Source of the DNA: Climacium dendroides
Lineage: Eukaryota; Streptophyta; Bryopsida; Hypnales; Climaciaceae
Length of the DNA: 64,000 bases
Direction of reading: 5' to 3'
Assembly (NCBI GenBank): GCA_950106755.1
Contig: OX467082.1
Location: forward strand, 32,860,001-32,924,000
Below are positions 1 through 12,705 of the stretch, piece after piece. The number at the start of each line of letters is the position of its first letter. The first letter of the stretch is position 1. Under the pieces are notes generated by a model that searched no databases, had not been told where the DNA came from, and saw nothing but the letters and a program-made list of their open reading frames with translations. A program made the position numbers and the translations under genes.

Positions 1-2281
1 CAAAATTATAACTGAGGATGAATGGCGACTGCTTGCAGTCATATTCTTGAAGGCCAACACTTTGGGAAGAAATATGACTGCAAAATATGACTACCAGTCA
101 TTTTTACACCTTGTACTTCACAAGTGTATACTATACGGCCATTAGGAATACCAAAGTACTTTATAGGAAACGTAGGGAACATGTTTGGGAACGTTGAGTC
201 ATATTATCAATTATATTTTCATAGTAGTGAATTTTTTTTTGTTTTGGGCAATTCAAGAAAAATACGGGCAATTCTAAAAAAAATATAAATAAGCCATCAT
301 GTAAAATTTTGAAATCCTAGTCACCTATTTTTTCGGATTTTGAATCCTAGTCACCACTTTTTTAGTGTTTTGAGACCCAAGCCATTATTTTTTTAGGGCT
401 TTAGAACCCTAGCCGCCACTTTTTAGGGTTTTGAAACCCTAGCCGTCACTTCTTGTGGTTCTTCTTCCTTACCTTCTATTGTTTCTTAACTCTCATTTGT
501 TGTTGCTTTTTGTTGCATCTCAACTCTTGTTTCTCATTGCTCTTTACTTTATGTTTCTTGCTTCTTATTGTTGCATCTAAATTCTTTTTTTCTCTTGCAT
601 TTGAACTCTTTCTTTTTTTTAGTTCTTGTTTTGTAGTTCTTGCTTCTTATTTCTTCTTGTTGCATCTACACTCTCATTTCTTGTTGTTTCTTGTTATGTC
701 TTAGTTGGTGCTTTTTGTTTCTTCTTGTGTCTTAGTTGTTGCTTCTTATTTCCTCTTGTGTCTTAATTGTTACTTCATGTTGTGTCTTAGTTGTTGTTTC
801 TTATTTCATGTTGTGTCTTAGTTGTTATTTCTTGTTTCTTGTTGTGTTTTAGTTGTTGCTTCTTGTGTCTTAGTTGTTGCTTAGTTGTTGCTTCTTATTT
901 CTTGTTGCATCTTAACTTTTACTTCTTGTTATTTTTTAATACTTATTTTTTTTTCTTGTTTCCTCCATCATCAATCTTATTCTTCCTATCCTAAACTTGA
1001 GCTACATATTTTGTATTGTTATAAACCTTTGAAGGTTAAGCTTTGTTGTTCAATCATTAAAAATTAACCTCTCATTTCTTTAATTGTATATGCAGGCACC
1101 AAAAGTTGAAACAAAGACATTGGAGGCTACTTACAACCCAATGAAGCCATCTTCACATTATTGTAAGGATTGTAGGCCTTATTGAATTGTGTGAATGATT
1201 CATTGTGATATATATATTTTATATTAATGACTAATAAATGTCAATGAAGATAGTTGTATTTGTTCTTGCATTCTCTTTCTTTAATATGATTATCTCTCAT
1301 ACATCTTTAAAATCATATATTATGTATTCATTTTTAATTGCATGAGGCTTTTTATTCAATTGTCAAATCATCTTGATATATGATAGTTATATATCATGTT
1401 CATTTAAAATGCATTAAAAATGTGATTGTAGTTAGTAATATGATTGACAAGAGTCGTATTCTACATCGTTCAAAAATATAACTCATGAGAATCATTTTTC
1501 ACATTAACAAGAATATGATTCACCGCAGTCATATTCCACATTACTGCAAAATATGACTCACCTTAGTTATATTCCATGTAACCAAAAAATATGACTCATT
1601 GCAGTCATATTCCATGTTACTACAAAATATGACTGACCGCAGTCATATTTTGTATCATTGCAAAAAATGACTCACCGCAGTCATATTTCACATTACTGCA
1701 AAATATGACTCACCGCAGTCATATTTCACATCACTACAAAATATGACTCACCGCAGTCATATTTCACATCACTGCAAAATATGACTCACCGCAGTCATAT
1801 TCTACATTACTGCAAAATATGACTCACCGCAGTCATATTTCACATCACTGCAAAATATGACTCACCGCAGTCATATTTCATGTTACTGCAAAATATGACT
1901 AACCACAGTCATATTCCATGTCATCAAAAAATATGACTCACCATAGTCGTATTCCACGTCATCAAAAAATATGACTCGACACAGTCGTATTCCACGTAGG
2001 ATTTTTTTATTTGCCCGGGCAACTCAAGAAAAAATCAAAAACTCCCTAGGATAGTCAAAGTATACGCCTAGTTGGTATACTATGGCTAAAAATGGGTATT
2101 TATACCCCTCAACTCATATGACTGCCAATATGACTGATGTCTGAAGCGACTGCTTCTAAACGACTGGAGTTAGTCATATTCCGAGTCATCTACAGTGATT
2201 TCTGCTTGAGTCATATTTTTTGATTTTACGACTCACTACAGTCATATTTTGCAGTCATAAAACACTGCTTTTGTTGTAGTG
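1..2281 (+). mobile_element. Non-autonomous CACTA element A (left tip outside the window)
   Basis: The right end at 2281 reads, on the opposite strand, CACTACAACAAAAGC, a CACTA-type terminus. The first 200 bases match, in inverse orientation, the outer end of a second copy at about 9940-10200, which ends in the same terminus at 10233; from that alignment the left tip of A should lie about 30 bases before position 1. The interior holds a run of AAACCCTA-like motifs (300-450), a polypyrimidine stretch (450-1000) and a tandem repeat array (1500-1990). No transposase frame is visible, so it is presumably moved in trans. The Phe/Leu/Cys-rich open frames in the pyrimidine tract are compositional and not called as genes. 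Confidence 0.75.
1500..1990. repeat. Tandem array of 37-38 bp hairpin units inside element A
   Basis: About twelve units follow one another, each containing AATATGACT, a six-base spacer and AGTCATATT, so every unit is itself an inverted repeat. The central units are nearly identical (CACCGC spacer, CACATCACTGC linker) and the outer ones more diverged. Scattered copies of AGTCATAT continue to the right terminus. Known En/Spm elements carry arrays of short subterminal motifs bound by an element-encoded protein; that role here is inferred from position and structure. Confidence 0.85.
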
Positions 2282-2817
2282 AAATTCAATTCATGACACT
2301 AGCTAATCCCCCAGATGAATTTCTCCCTGATTTCCTTCTTGTGAGCACAGTCATACGTGAACCATCTAAGAACCTTCTAAGTTTCTCGGAAAGGAAACAA
2401 CGATAATCTCCCGCTACAGTAAGTTGACCTGATTGATGAAGTCGTACAACAGGGCACCGCAATTGATCTGGATTGTTTACAGCTGCTTGATTAAATTCAT
2501 TTGCACTTGTCCACAGTTAGGGTTTACAGTATGACCATAGAAGCTGAGCTGAAAAGACATTGAACAATCAGTTTAAATTCATTCAGTCTTGTACATTAGG
2601 AGTACAGTTTGAATAGTCAGTTTGAAACTTTGAATTAATTCATTCTTGTGCATTAGGAGTCAAGTGTTTTGGGTCTACGGTTTGTGTGCATGCTCCTTTC
2701 GATGAGGTTCATTGCTGGCAGTTCCTCCCTCGCAACCTTGTAATTCATACAGCTAACTTACTGTGAATCATCCCCGTGACTATGGTTGGGTGTAATTGTC
2801 ATTGCCATTGCATGCAG

Positions 2818-5800
2818 GAAGCGGTAGACATGCCTCAAACTCATCAGATGATGATGTGGAATTCGTCCACAAGGAGGAGGAGCCTCTCAAAGAACCAAGG
2901 ACTAAGAGGAAGAGGTTAGCTTCAATGCCTTTGTCTCCGGTGAAAGGGAATCCTCAGTTTGCAGGAACAGCAGGTTCAGCATTTGCTAGCGGTGCAAATC
3001 CTGCCTCATACGGCCCTACCCCAGCTGGACCATACAGTCCAACTCCAGCTCTTGGGGGTTCTTATGGGCAACAGTTTTGGCCGTGGATGGGAGGGCAGTA
3101 CATGCCCAACCAAACAGGTCCGCCACCTCCACGGTCTGGCTTCCCCCAAGCACCATACAATGGGCCTTGGGCTATTCTTAGACCTGTCGCACCGTCCCAG
3201 AGTATAGAGGAGCGATCCGCCAGGCGCCGAAGGAAGAAAGAGTCTGACCAAGAATGCCAAGACCGGGTCGTAGGTGCGGCAAAGCCAAACCGCATCAGAG
3301 TACTGGACAGCGGGGAGGTGGATCCAACTTGTGAGGGAAAAAATGCCTGGGAAAAAGCATTGTGTGACTTAGTTCCTACCATCATAGATATGAGCGTCAT
3401 TCATTGGTCTGGGCATAAGCCGCATACGTTGAAGATATTGAAGGACAAATTGGACTCAGAGTTTCAGTATATCCCTAAACTTTTGAGCATGGAGGGCTTC
3501 CGGACTGCAATCACGAAGTTCTTGAAGGGTGAAAGACCCCACCTGAAGGCTCATTGGAAGAAAGAAGGACCCTTGAAGCCACCTGTTCACGTGAATGAGA
3601 AGCAATGGGAGCGGCTCATTGAGTATTGGGAGACACTAGCTCAATTGTTGAAGTCCTCCAAGATGGCAGCAACAAGAGCTGGCGTGAAGACTGTAGGACA
3701 GGTGGGGCGTAGGCACAAAGTATTGTTCACTATAGAGGTGACACCAAGGTCTATTATTTACTGAATTTTATTTGTTGTAGTCATGTGCAACATTGCAGCC
3801 AAGATTTCTTCCATTCTTTGGGCATCACCCTCTTGGTTTCTTCTTGTGATCTGAGTGGGTCATTTCAATGTTGGCAGATGTCATGTCCGCCTTCAAACTA
3901 TGGAATCTTGGATGCCATGGAGCCTACAGAACCGACTGCGGGCAGTGCATCATCGAGCACAGTAAGTGCAATCTGTGCTTCAATGTAGACTAGTCATGTG
4001 AAAGTCCAGTTAAAGTCGTCTTGAAGTCACGCTGGAGTCACGTAAGTCACGCTGGAGTCATGTATGTGTTTGGTACTGTGGTAAGTATATTGTGTTAGGC
4101 GTGCTTCAGTGACGAAGTAGTGACTTGTGCATTCTTGGGTACTAGTTGTACATTGAACCCCACAAAGCATATAATTTGTGGTAATGCTTTTTTGTGTCAT
4201 ATTTGACCACGCAGTTGATGGTAGGAAGGACTGATGAGTCACGCTAGGCGGCCATGGACTCATGGAAGGAAGGAGTAGACATCACTTTAGCACAACTTTT
4301 GGCCATGTCTAGCAAGCAATCACTTGCATTGGATAAGTTGCAGAACATGTTGTGCAACTTGGTACTACGTCCAAAACAGCAGATGGCGGCAGACCCTCCA
4401 TCACACAATCAGCCTTGGAGAATGAAGGACGTGGTGTTCAACCGGAAATTAATAAGGCTGTGTCTAACGTGAAGAAAAAAGAAGTTCGGCTTTTGTTGCC
4501 CGCTGTCGACATGGTGCAGCCCATTTCAAGGAGAAGCAACAAATTGCCAGGCGGTGCTCGAAAAGGCGCTCTGAAGACAACCAAAACCACCGAGGCTGCT
4601 GAAATCATGGTGTCATCCTCAGATTCGGAGCCCGTCGTTGCAAAGGATAAAGCTCGTATTATGGCAAGGGCCAAAGCTGCATCTGTGGTGAAGGACCGTG
4701 CACCGTCTGCGCAGAGGGAGAAGGTTGTGTCCATCGAGAAAGAAAATATAGTCATCGTGGGTCCGGCCTCTGGAAATGTGGAGTCGACGTCAACAAAAGA
4801 CGCCTCGGTGGATACCGTAGTTGCTACAAATCCACCTCCGTCAGAGTTGGAGGTGGATTTAAATGCAAACACTGACATAGACCGTCTTCTAGATGAAGAC
4901 AAAGGTGTACAATAGGGCAGCTCTCCTCAGTCACAGTCCGATGAGGATGAGCAGGATGGTGAAGAGGATTCACAAGACTCGGAGTTGAAGCAGATGCGTG
5001 AACGCAACCTTCACAATACCTTCGTTGGCGCAACCAATGTTGAGGAGGCGGAAGAACTTGACGTGCCTACCCACATCTCAGGGGCTACTGCGGAACCAGC
5101 CTCCCAAAATGATGATGAAAAGACTGAAAATTACTTGGAAGATGTGGTCCCGCAGCCTGTGAAGAAGAATGACTTGGTAGTGCAAAGCAAGAAAGCAGTG
5201 GTGAGCAGAAAGAGTAGGCGCCCTCCGAAGTCTCCAAGGATGGCCCAAGCTCCAGCGGATGTTCAACCCTGCACGCCAAGAGCAGTGAGCACTTCCGGTG
5301 CTTTGGGGGGCATGACTTTGGGACAAGGGCCTAATCGGTCTAAATTGCTCATCTTTAACGTGCATGGAACATTGTTGGATGCTAGTTTAATCACTGAGGC
5401 CAACCCAAACAGCAGGATTCGTCCCTCCGTAACAACAACATCGAGGAGAGTGGTGTCGAGACCTTGGCTTAGGTCTTTCTTGTGTCGATGCTTCATGAAC
5501 TTCTCTGTAGCATTTTGGGGCAACAAAAGTAAGGTGTACATGGACGATGTTGTGCCTGCAATGTTGGGGGGATTGAAGGGTGGCAATGCGGTCCCACTTT
5601 TCACGTGGTCCACTAAGAACAGTACGATTACCGAATTTGAGGACAGTGTCCCTTCGGAGTGGGGGAAAAGCCTACAGTCTGTGTATTCAAAGTGGCCCAC
5701 CTTCATTGCAACGAACACTCTAATCGTTGACAATCAGATGAATAGGGTTGCTTCGAATCCACAAGCCAATATTATTCTAAGTAGTCCCTTCTATGTGAAG

Positions 5801-6970
5801 TGGATAACAAAATTGGCTGACGACCAAGAGTACCTGAGATAGTACATGTAGCCGTTGCTGGAGGCCTTCCTTCGATGTTCACATGTAGATGCTTTCCGTG
5901 ACAAATATCTTGGAATTGTGAACGAATCCATGGCTGAACTCATCAGAAAACGGCAAGACCACCATGCATACGTATTCACTGATATTGTGGCAGGTGAGGG
6001 GACCGTATGAGCGGTTAGGACCATCGCCTTAGCAGCCCCTCACCTTTGTTTGACCTTCATTTTTACCTCTGAGGTGGTTTTTGCAGGTAAACTCCCAGAA
6101 GCGGGAGTCACAACCTAAGGCAGCACCTACAGCGGAGAAGAAATCTACCCTTGTCTACACGAAGAATGTAAGTACATTAATTTTGCCTTCTAGTCGATGC
6201 AGTCCTCGTCTTTGTAAATTAGAACTTTCCTTTTTCAGCGTCAAAGGAGTTGGTAGTCTATACTTGACTGTGGGCAGAAGTCGTATCGTAGTTTTGTAGG
6301 AGTCACTTGCAAGTCGTCATAAAGTCATGGTAGAGTTGCGGTCTTCACTTTTCCTACCATGTTGTGCATGTCATTGTAAAGTGCACTGTGTTCCCGCTCC
6401 CAACAGTGGCAAGTCTTCAACAATTTTTTGACCCCGGACGCGATAGAACCCTTGCGAGTGATGTGAAGATTGAGGCACACTATCCACTCTGTTACTCTGT
6501 AGTACCATAATCTGTGTGGGGCGGTAGGGGCCGGTGATTTCTGTAGGAAGTTCCACTTTGTGATGTTTAAAATTAGCGACTGAGGTGGTATATGAGTATT
6601 CTGGTTGACTTTTTGTACGTACCATTCACCCTAAAATGCTGGTGGATTGAACTTCTTGTTTTTTCTTCAGTACAGGATGGAAGATAAAGTGAATTTAATG
6701 AACCCATCTGCAACTCGGCAGAGGGTGGCCTTTGGAAAGATTAGCGGGATCCCAGGAGTCCACAAGTTCCACTTTCAAGATATTCCGGAGGCATGGTTCA
6801 AGGTATACATTCTTGAAATTTTGGCGCTGGAGTGTGCGCTAATGTATCCCATGACAAAAGAAGGTTTGAATGTCCTTGCAGATGTACAGGGAACCTTCAC
6901 ATTATGGGACCAGAAGCACTTGAAGTTATGCTAGCTACGGTTCCAATCCATTCTCTAGGAGTTAAAAACA
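2818..6970 (+). pseudogene. Decayed CACTA gene: En/Spm accessory-type domain plus FCP1-like domain
   Basis: Exon-like pieces can be read at 2818 to about 3735, 3878-3960, 4230-5995, about 6088-6168, 6662-6800 and 6890-6970. The first encodes a Gly/Pro-rich segment, a basic patch, then a domain ending in HLKAHWKKEG and EKQWERLIEYWETLA; this spacing of Trp residues resembles the plant Ptta/En/Spm transposase family (Pfam Transposase_24). A later exon encodes a Ser/Asp-rich linker followed by an FCP1/HAD-like domain. An in-frame TAG at 4913 and stops TAG at 5840 and 5849 interrupt an otherwise continuous frame, so the copy looks inactive. I see no DDE-type transposase (TNPD / Transposase_21 class). 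No clear start codon was found upstream of 2818; an earlier exon is likely. Confidence 0.6.
5335..5990 (+). pseudogene. FCP1/NIF-like HAD phosphatase domain carried in the transposon
   Basis: The frame from 5335 runs KLLIFNVHGTLLD, then RPWLRSFLCRCF, then an FTWST segment, then NTLIVDN followed by NPQANII. This order matches plant FCP1-homology (NLI-interacting-factor-like) proteins: the DxDGTL catalytic loop, the RP-x-L-x-FL helix, a W/S strand and the TLLLDDS...NP-x-N region. The two catalytic aspartates of DxDGT are replaced (N-V-H-G-T) and the second acidic pair reads DN, so phosphatase activity is not expected. The frame continues past two stops at 5840 and 5849 with residues resembling the end of such domains. 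It lies in the same frame as the transposon linker, so it was probably a domain of that protein rather than a separate insertion. Confidence 0.6.
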
Positions 6971-7759
6971 AGGTATACCATCTTAGCATGTATACAGTTG
7001 ACAATGTGAGAGAACTTTGTAATTCTCAATTCTGTAATACAACTTTTGGTTTTTGAAATTTTGAAGTCCCCACACTTTGTATTTTCTCTGCATTGTTATT
7101 GTATGGGGCTGATTCATTGCTTAAAATGTTTGTTAGAATTTGTCTTTCACAAGTTTCAAGCTTTTTGTGGTTGAACATCCATTGTCCAATTGTGCATCAA
7201 TAGGTTGATGCAGTCCGTCCTGTGTGTTGCGTATTGTAGCAGTGTTGTTGATTTATGTTGTTTTCACTAATCTTCATTGCTGTGCCTCACTCTAATTGTG
7301 TTTGTTCCATGTTGGTAATGGTGTGTGAGTCAGTTTTTTCATTAGCATGCCCTCGGATGCTGCTATGTGGAACTACTTTGTTACAGCACCGTGACTTTGG
7401 TCCGACTAGAGAGTCACTGATTGCTCAAAGTGCAAACACATGTGGCACATGGTTTACTATGGAGTGCCTAGAATAGTTTCTTGTACACGACTTGTATGTC
7501 ACTAGTGTCCAACTGTGTGAAGACTTCTATGAAACTTCAACAGAACAACAAGTATACTAACAAAAGATCCTGCACTCCTACTAAAATGTAGTATGACTCC
7601 CCCACGACTACAGAATAACTTCCCTATGACTCATATGCGCCATATTGCCCACTGCTCCTCTACTTAAATATAACTATTTCGTGACTGATTTTGTCGACCA
7701 CGTCAGCCAACCCTCCACTCACCTGCGACAGGAAGGTGACCTTGCCTAGTACTGACGTA

Positions 7760-8389
7760 GACTTCCATGTCAGCGACACGTGTAACAGAATTACAACTAC
7801 ACGGTGACTTCGTAATATGCTGACGTGGTCCACGTCAGCAACACGTGTCCCCCCACTCGCAACTACACGGTAACTTCGTAATATGCTGACGTGGTCCACG
7901 TCAGCAACACGTGTCCCCCCACTCGCAACTACACGGTGACTTCGTAATATGCTGACGTGGTCCACGTCAGCGATACGTATAACACAATCACAACTACACG
8001 GTGACTTCGCAATCTGCTGACGTGGTCCACGTCAACAGCATGCCAACTTCCCCACAACTGAATCGTGACTACAGACATCTACGTGGAAGGGGATGTCAAA
8101 AAAATTCAGTCATTTTGGGGCAGCAGCCCGCTTTTCTCCAAAAAATTCCCTAAAAACTGCCTGCCCCCTCAGGAAAACCGTCATCCAAAAATCATCCAAG
8201 TCCATTCCGTTCTCATCGCTAATATCACCCTTGACTGCGCCGTGACTTAAATGCAACTTGTCCACTATAACTGAAACAGCCAAAACACTACAGCAGTCAC
8301 ATTATAGTCGCGAAACTGATTTACGACCAAATTTTAGTCACGAGGAAGTCAAATCGCCCAGTCACGAAACACCCCATTTTCTTGTAGTG
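7760..8389. mobile_element. Right terminus and 66-bp subterminal repeats of CACTA element C
   Basis: Four copies of a roughly 66-bp unit begin at 7799, 7865, 7931 and 7996; each carries the palindromic core ACGTGGTCCACGT. Further GTGACT/GTCACG motifs follow to the end at 8389, where the opposite strand reads CACTACAAGAAAATGGGG. Subterminal motif arrays and CACTA ends are typical of En/Spm elements. The decayed gene at 2.8-7.0 kb points towards this end. I could not find the matching left terminus, so the left boundary of C is unresolved. Confidence 0.7.
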
Positions 8390-10233
8390 ATATTTTTTGT
8401 TGATTTGAAATATGACTTGTGTAAGTGATATTTTTTTTTGATGTATAATGTGACTCTTATAAGTGATTTTTTTGGTTAATGTAGAATGTGACTATTGTAA
8501 GTCATATTTTGGTTGATATAACAATTCAATTGAATGTTAGTGGTAATTTTGTAACTAAATATAACTATATAATCATACATCAATATGGTTTAGCTACTAA
8601 ATAAAAGAATTCATGCAATTAAAAATGAGTATACATGATTTACAAGATGTACAAGTAGTCATATTGAAAAAGGAAAATGCCCAAAAAATGTAAATCTTTT
8701 CAAAGACATTTGTTAATCACTAATACAAAACATAGTAGAAATATTACAATGACTCATTCTATGATTGAATATTCACACATGTTTGTAAGGTTCATATTAC
8801 TTACAATAATGTGAAGTCATTGATTTTATTATATTGTAAATAGTCTTCAATGACTTTGCTCCAATTTTTAGTGCCCATATACACAATCAAGGAAGTCAAT
8901 TTTAGTGAATGAATAATAAAGGTTAATCTTTAAAAGTTTATGGCAATACAAATATATAGCACAAGTTGAAGGTGAAAAAAAGCCAAAACAACTATGTCTT
9001 TAGAAATTACAATAAATAAAAGAGAATAATAATGAAGATGAAAAAAATAAAAAGCACAAGGTGGCAAATGCTAAAAGGTAGCAACAAATAAGAATTAAGA
9101 TGCAACAAAAGGCAATAAGAGGCAACACGTAAAAAGCAACAAGAAGCAAGAATAATATGAACTAAGGTGCAACAAAGAGAAAAAATAAGCAAGAATTGAA
9201 AAATGATAAAAAGCAAGATTTAAGAAACAATAAGAGGCAAAAATTTAAGATGCACCTAAGGCAACAATTAAGAAGGAACAACTAAGAAGCAACAACAACT
9301 AATAAACAAAAACTAGGAGACAACAACTAGAAAACAACAACTAAGAGACTCACAATAACTAAAAAGCAACAACTACGAAACTCATAATAACTAAAAAGTA
9401 ACAACCAAAAGACAATAACTAAGAGGCTCACAACAATTGAGAAGTAACAACTAAGATCTTCACAACAACTAAAAAGCAACAAATAAAAAACTTACAAAAC
9501 CTAAGAAGAAACTACCACAAGACTCACAACAACTAAAAAGTAACAATTAAAAGACTCACAACAACTAAAAAACAACAACCAAAAAATAACAACTAAGAAA
9601 GAACAACTAAGAGACAACAACAAAAGGCAAGAAGTAAGAATTAAAAAGAAACAAATGACAAAGAAAAAAAGACAAATGAAGTGGTAGCTAGGATTTTAAT
9701 ACTTTAAAGAAGTGAAAGCTAGGGTTTCAAAACCCTAAAAATGATGGCTAAGGTTTTGAAACCCTAAAAAATGACTACTAGGATTTCAAAATCTTAAAAA
9801 ACTAATGGCTATGATTTCAAAATCTTCCAAAAGTAGTAGCTAGGATTTCAAAATTTTCAACAATAATATTCTTATATTTTTTAAAAATTGCCCAAATTTT
9901 TAAGGGCTGTCCAAAAAGAAAATAATGAAATTTCTATAAAAATGTAACTATAAAATATGACTATAAAATATGACTACATATATTCACATGTAAAAATATG
10001 ATTGATACATATGACTAGGCATTCTCAAAACATGTTCCATATAAAATACTTTGACATTCCCAACAAATATATATTATACGCCTATCAAATACAAGGGAAA
10101 AATACGACTAATAGTCATATTTGAAATGATGTTTTTTCCCAAAGTTTTGGCATCCAGAAATGTAACTATATGCAATTACTAGTCATCCTCAGTCACATTT
10201 TCCTAGTCATAAAATACAGCTTTTGTTGTAGTG
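8390..10233 (-). mobile_element. CACTA element fragment B, inverted relative of element A
   Basis: Read on the minus strand from 10233 it starts CACTACAACAAAAGC and follows element A in order: terminal motifs, an AAACCCTA-rich stretch (9700-9850), the polypurine tract (9000-9700) and then, near 8390-8520, degenerate versions of the hairpin tandem units. It stops abruptly where element C ends at 8389, so C probably inserted into B within its repeat array, or B was truncated there. No coding frame is seen. Confidence 0.65.
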
Positions 10234-12061
10234 ATTGTTCATCCAATTTGGAATATCAATTTGAACCCTAATCCTAATCTAGAACTCAAGCAACAATCAC
10301 ACGAAGTGTTAAACATATTTGGAATGGAATCTTAGCTGGTATTGAAGCAACTTCTATACAATCAATGTACTCAAGACAATAGCAATGAGAATTTAATTTT
10401 AATCAATCATTCACTTACCGTAGTACCTGAAGGTTTCTAATTTGAATTCCAAGCTTTACCACCACCATGACGAAACTCCTTGTTGTCTTATGAAGCTGAC
10501 CTAAACCCTAAAATAAACCTCAAAGTGTTCTCTGAAACCTTTAAAAAAAACCATGCCAACCATGTGCAATTACAAATTTAAAAAATCTGAAACCATATAA
10601 CTACTTGTCAATCTTGAACACCCCTTTGAAACATGCGAAAGGAATTCTAAAACATGTGTGATGAAGATTAGCACGGAAGCATCCAACTTGTAATACCAAT
10701 CTAGAAACCCTAAACTCAAAGTCTTTTCTTGCATGAGGAAGATGATGGAAAATCAAAGCTGCATTGCAAGAAAAGTTCAAACGGTTGATTCAGATTTCTA
10801 ATGCAACTTAATTCCAAACACAAATACGTGCCATCTCTCTACTATGTAGTTGTTGAGAGCACTAGCCTAAACATGCCTCCAAAATAATACTAAGCATTTC
10901 CCTTCTACACACGTTGGATTTCAAAGCAGAACAAAAAATATTCAATTTTTCATCCAAAATTCCTAAACTAGAATTCATTTACTAATCTTACTAAACACTT
11001 TTGGAGGGATCCTATAACCATGACCTTCATTTTTTTCTATTGCTTTCTAAAATAGAGGATTTATTCACCCCCTATTTTGTATATAATCATCTAGAAGAGA
11101 TATTTCCAATGCTATAGTAGATCTAACAAAATTCTAAATTTTATCTTACATCCCTTTCTACTACATTGATAATCCCCCCCGAGGTAGAAGTCTGCGTTTA
11201 TTGATACATAAATTTTGAACAATTTGTCTTTTTGCCTTTTTATTTCTTTTTACATTAGATATGTCATTCTATTTGCATTGTGAAGAGTCAAATTGCTAAA
11301 TAACTCATGGAAATGTAAAAAGAACTTAATATAGATTTGAAAGGGCAATTTGGCAAAATTGGAAGGTGGCTATTTAGGTTAGTGTTCATTTAGATCAAAT
11401 GTTGGCAACTTGCCATGCAATCTTTGGGCTATGTAATAAAGGACAAACATTCTTTTTGTTTTCCGGTTCATATCCAAGTCTATTTGTTGTGTATATACCA
11501 TTGATGATTTTTGTATTAGTGCATTCCTTCAATCAATTCTTATTTTCAAATGGTTGTATTTGAATTGTGTAAAAATCTAAATGCTTTATGTGATGGTTGT
11601 ATTAATGATGGATGAATACTATGTGTATCTAGAGATTCTTAGTTGTTTTTAAATTGTCAATTAAACTATATAAGCAACTAGACTATGAGAGATCTAGGAG
11701 AGCGTTGGAATAGTATGCTAGTTGTGATTGGGATCAAGTTGCCAATCCGGAGGTTGGTATGAGACTAAGGTGATTTGTAGTGTAGGCTCGTAGGCTCATC
11801 ATAAGACTAAAACAAGTACTCAAGTCAAATTGCTTAGCAAGATAAATTGCTTTCTTATTTGGAACAATTGAAGAGGAGATTCATTTGAATATGTTTAATG
11901 GCCATTTTTCATTTGTAATTGACTTCGTTAGTGCTAGTAGTGTAAGGTTGTGTAGATTGTAGGTGAGCAATTAGCCTTATCATGAGGTTTGTCTATAGCA
12001 AATCACAAGGTCTAGTTGTTGTTTAAAATTGTTAAATTAATGTGAATGTCTAATTACAAGT

Positions 12062-12309
12062 ATGGAGAATTTCATTAAAATGGTGATATTCCGCATGCCA
12101 TTTACACCATGTCAGGAGCACATACGATAGCGCTTCTTTGCATCTCAACCTCATAGATGTGCCAATTTTGTCCCCAACAAGTCCAAATTGCAACCCAACT
12201 CCCATGTTTCTTCATTCCCTATGCCATCTTTTTATGAATTTCTTTCATTTTGTAATCCTCCTTTGTGCCATTTTCACGGAATAATCGCCATTTTAATGAA
12301 ATTCCCCAT
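12062..12309. mobile_element. 248-bp MITE with AAGT target duplication
   Basis: The ends are inverted repeats (ATGGAGAATTTCATTAAAAT at the left, its near-complement ending in CCCCAT at the right). The four bases AAGT flank both sides (12058-12061 and 12310-12313). No coding capacity. The superfamily is uncertain. Confidence 0.65.
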
Positions 12310-12450
12310 AAGTATAGCTATCTGATGACTAAAACTAGATAAGCCACCAAACTTGCAATTCCTCTTATTGATTACTGTATTTAGAAAACAATTAGTAAAT
12401 TAGCATTAGCTCTTTGGCAATATGTATCAAGATGTTATTTAGCTTTGTAA

Positions 12451-12705
12451 GGCCATATTCGCTATATTGAGACTTTTGGTAGTCTCATTTTTATCCTTGA
12501 CTCGAAGATAAATCATAATAACTGTTCAATTTTAAGACTATTTGGTAAGTTGAGATTTTAATGTATTAATATATATATATAAATATTTGATTTCCCAAAG
12601 GTTGCAGACTCATCTTATCCTCGACTCGAGGATAAATCACTATAATTGTTTTAGGGTTGTAGTCTCAAAATGTGCAAATTTTCTCATTTTAACGAATAAA
12701 GCCAT
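12451..12705. mobile_element. Possible second MITE of about 255 bp
   Basis: The left end GGCCATATTCGCTATATTGA is approximately complementary to the right end (GGCTTTATTCGTTAAAATGA on the other strand). Inside, a module containing ATCCT-GACTCGA-GATAAATCA occurs twice, and its second copy forms a short perfect hairpin. Target-site duplication is not clear. Confidence 0.4.
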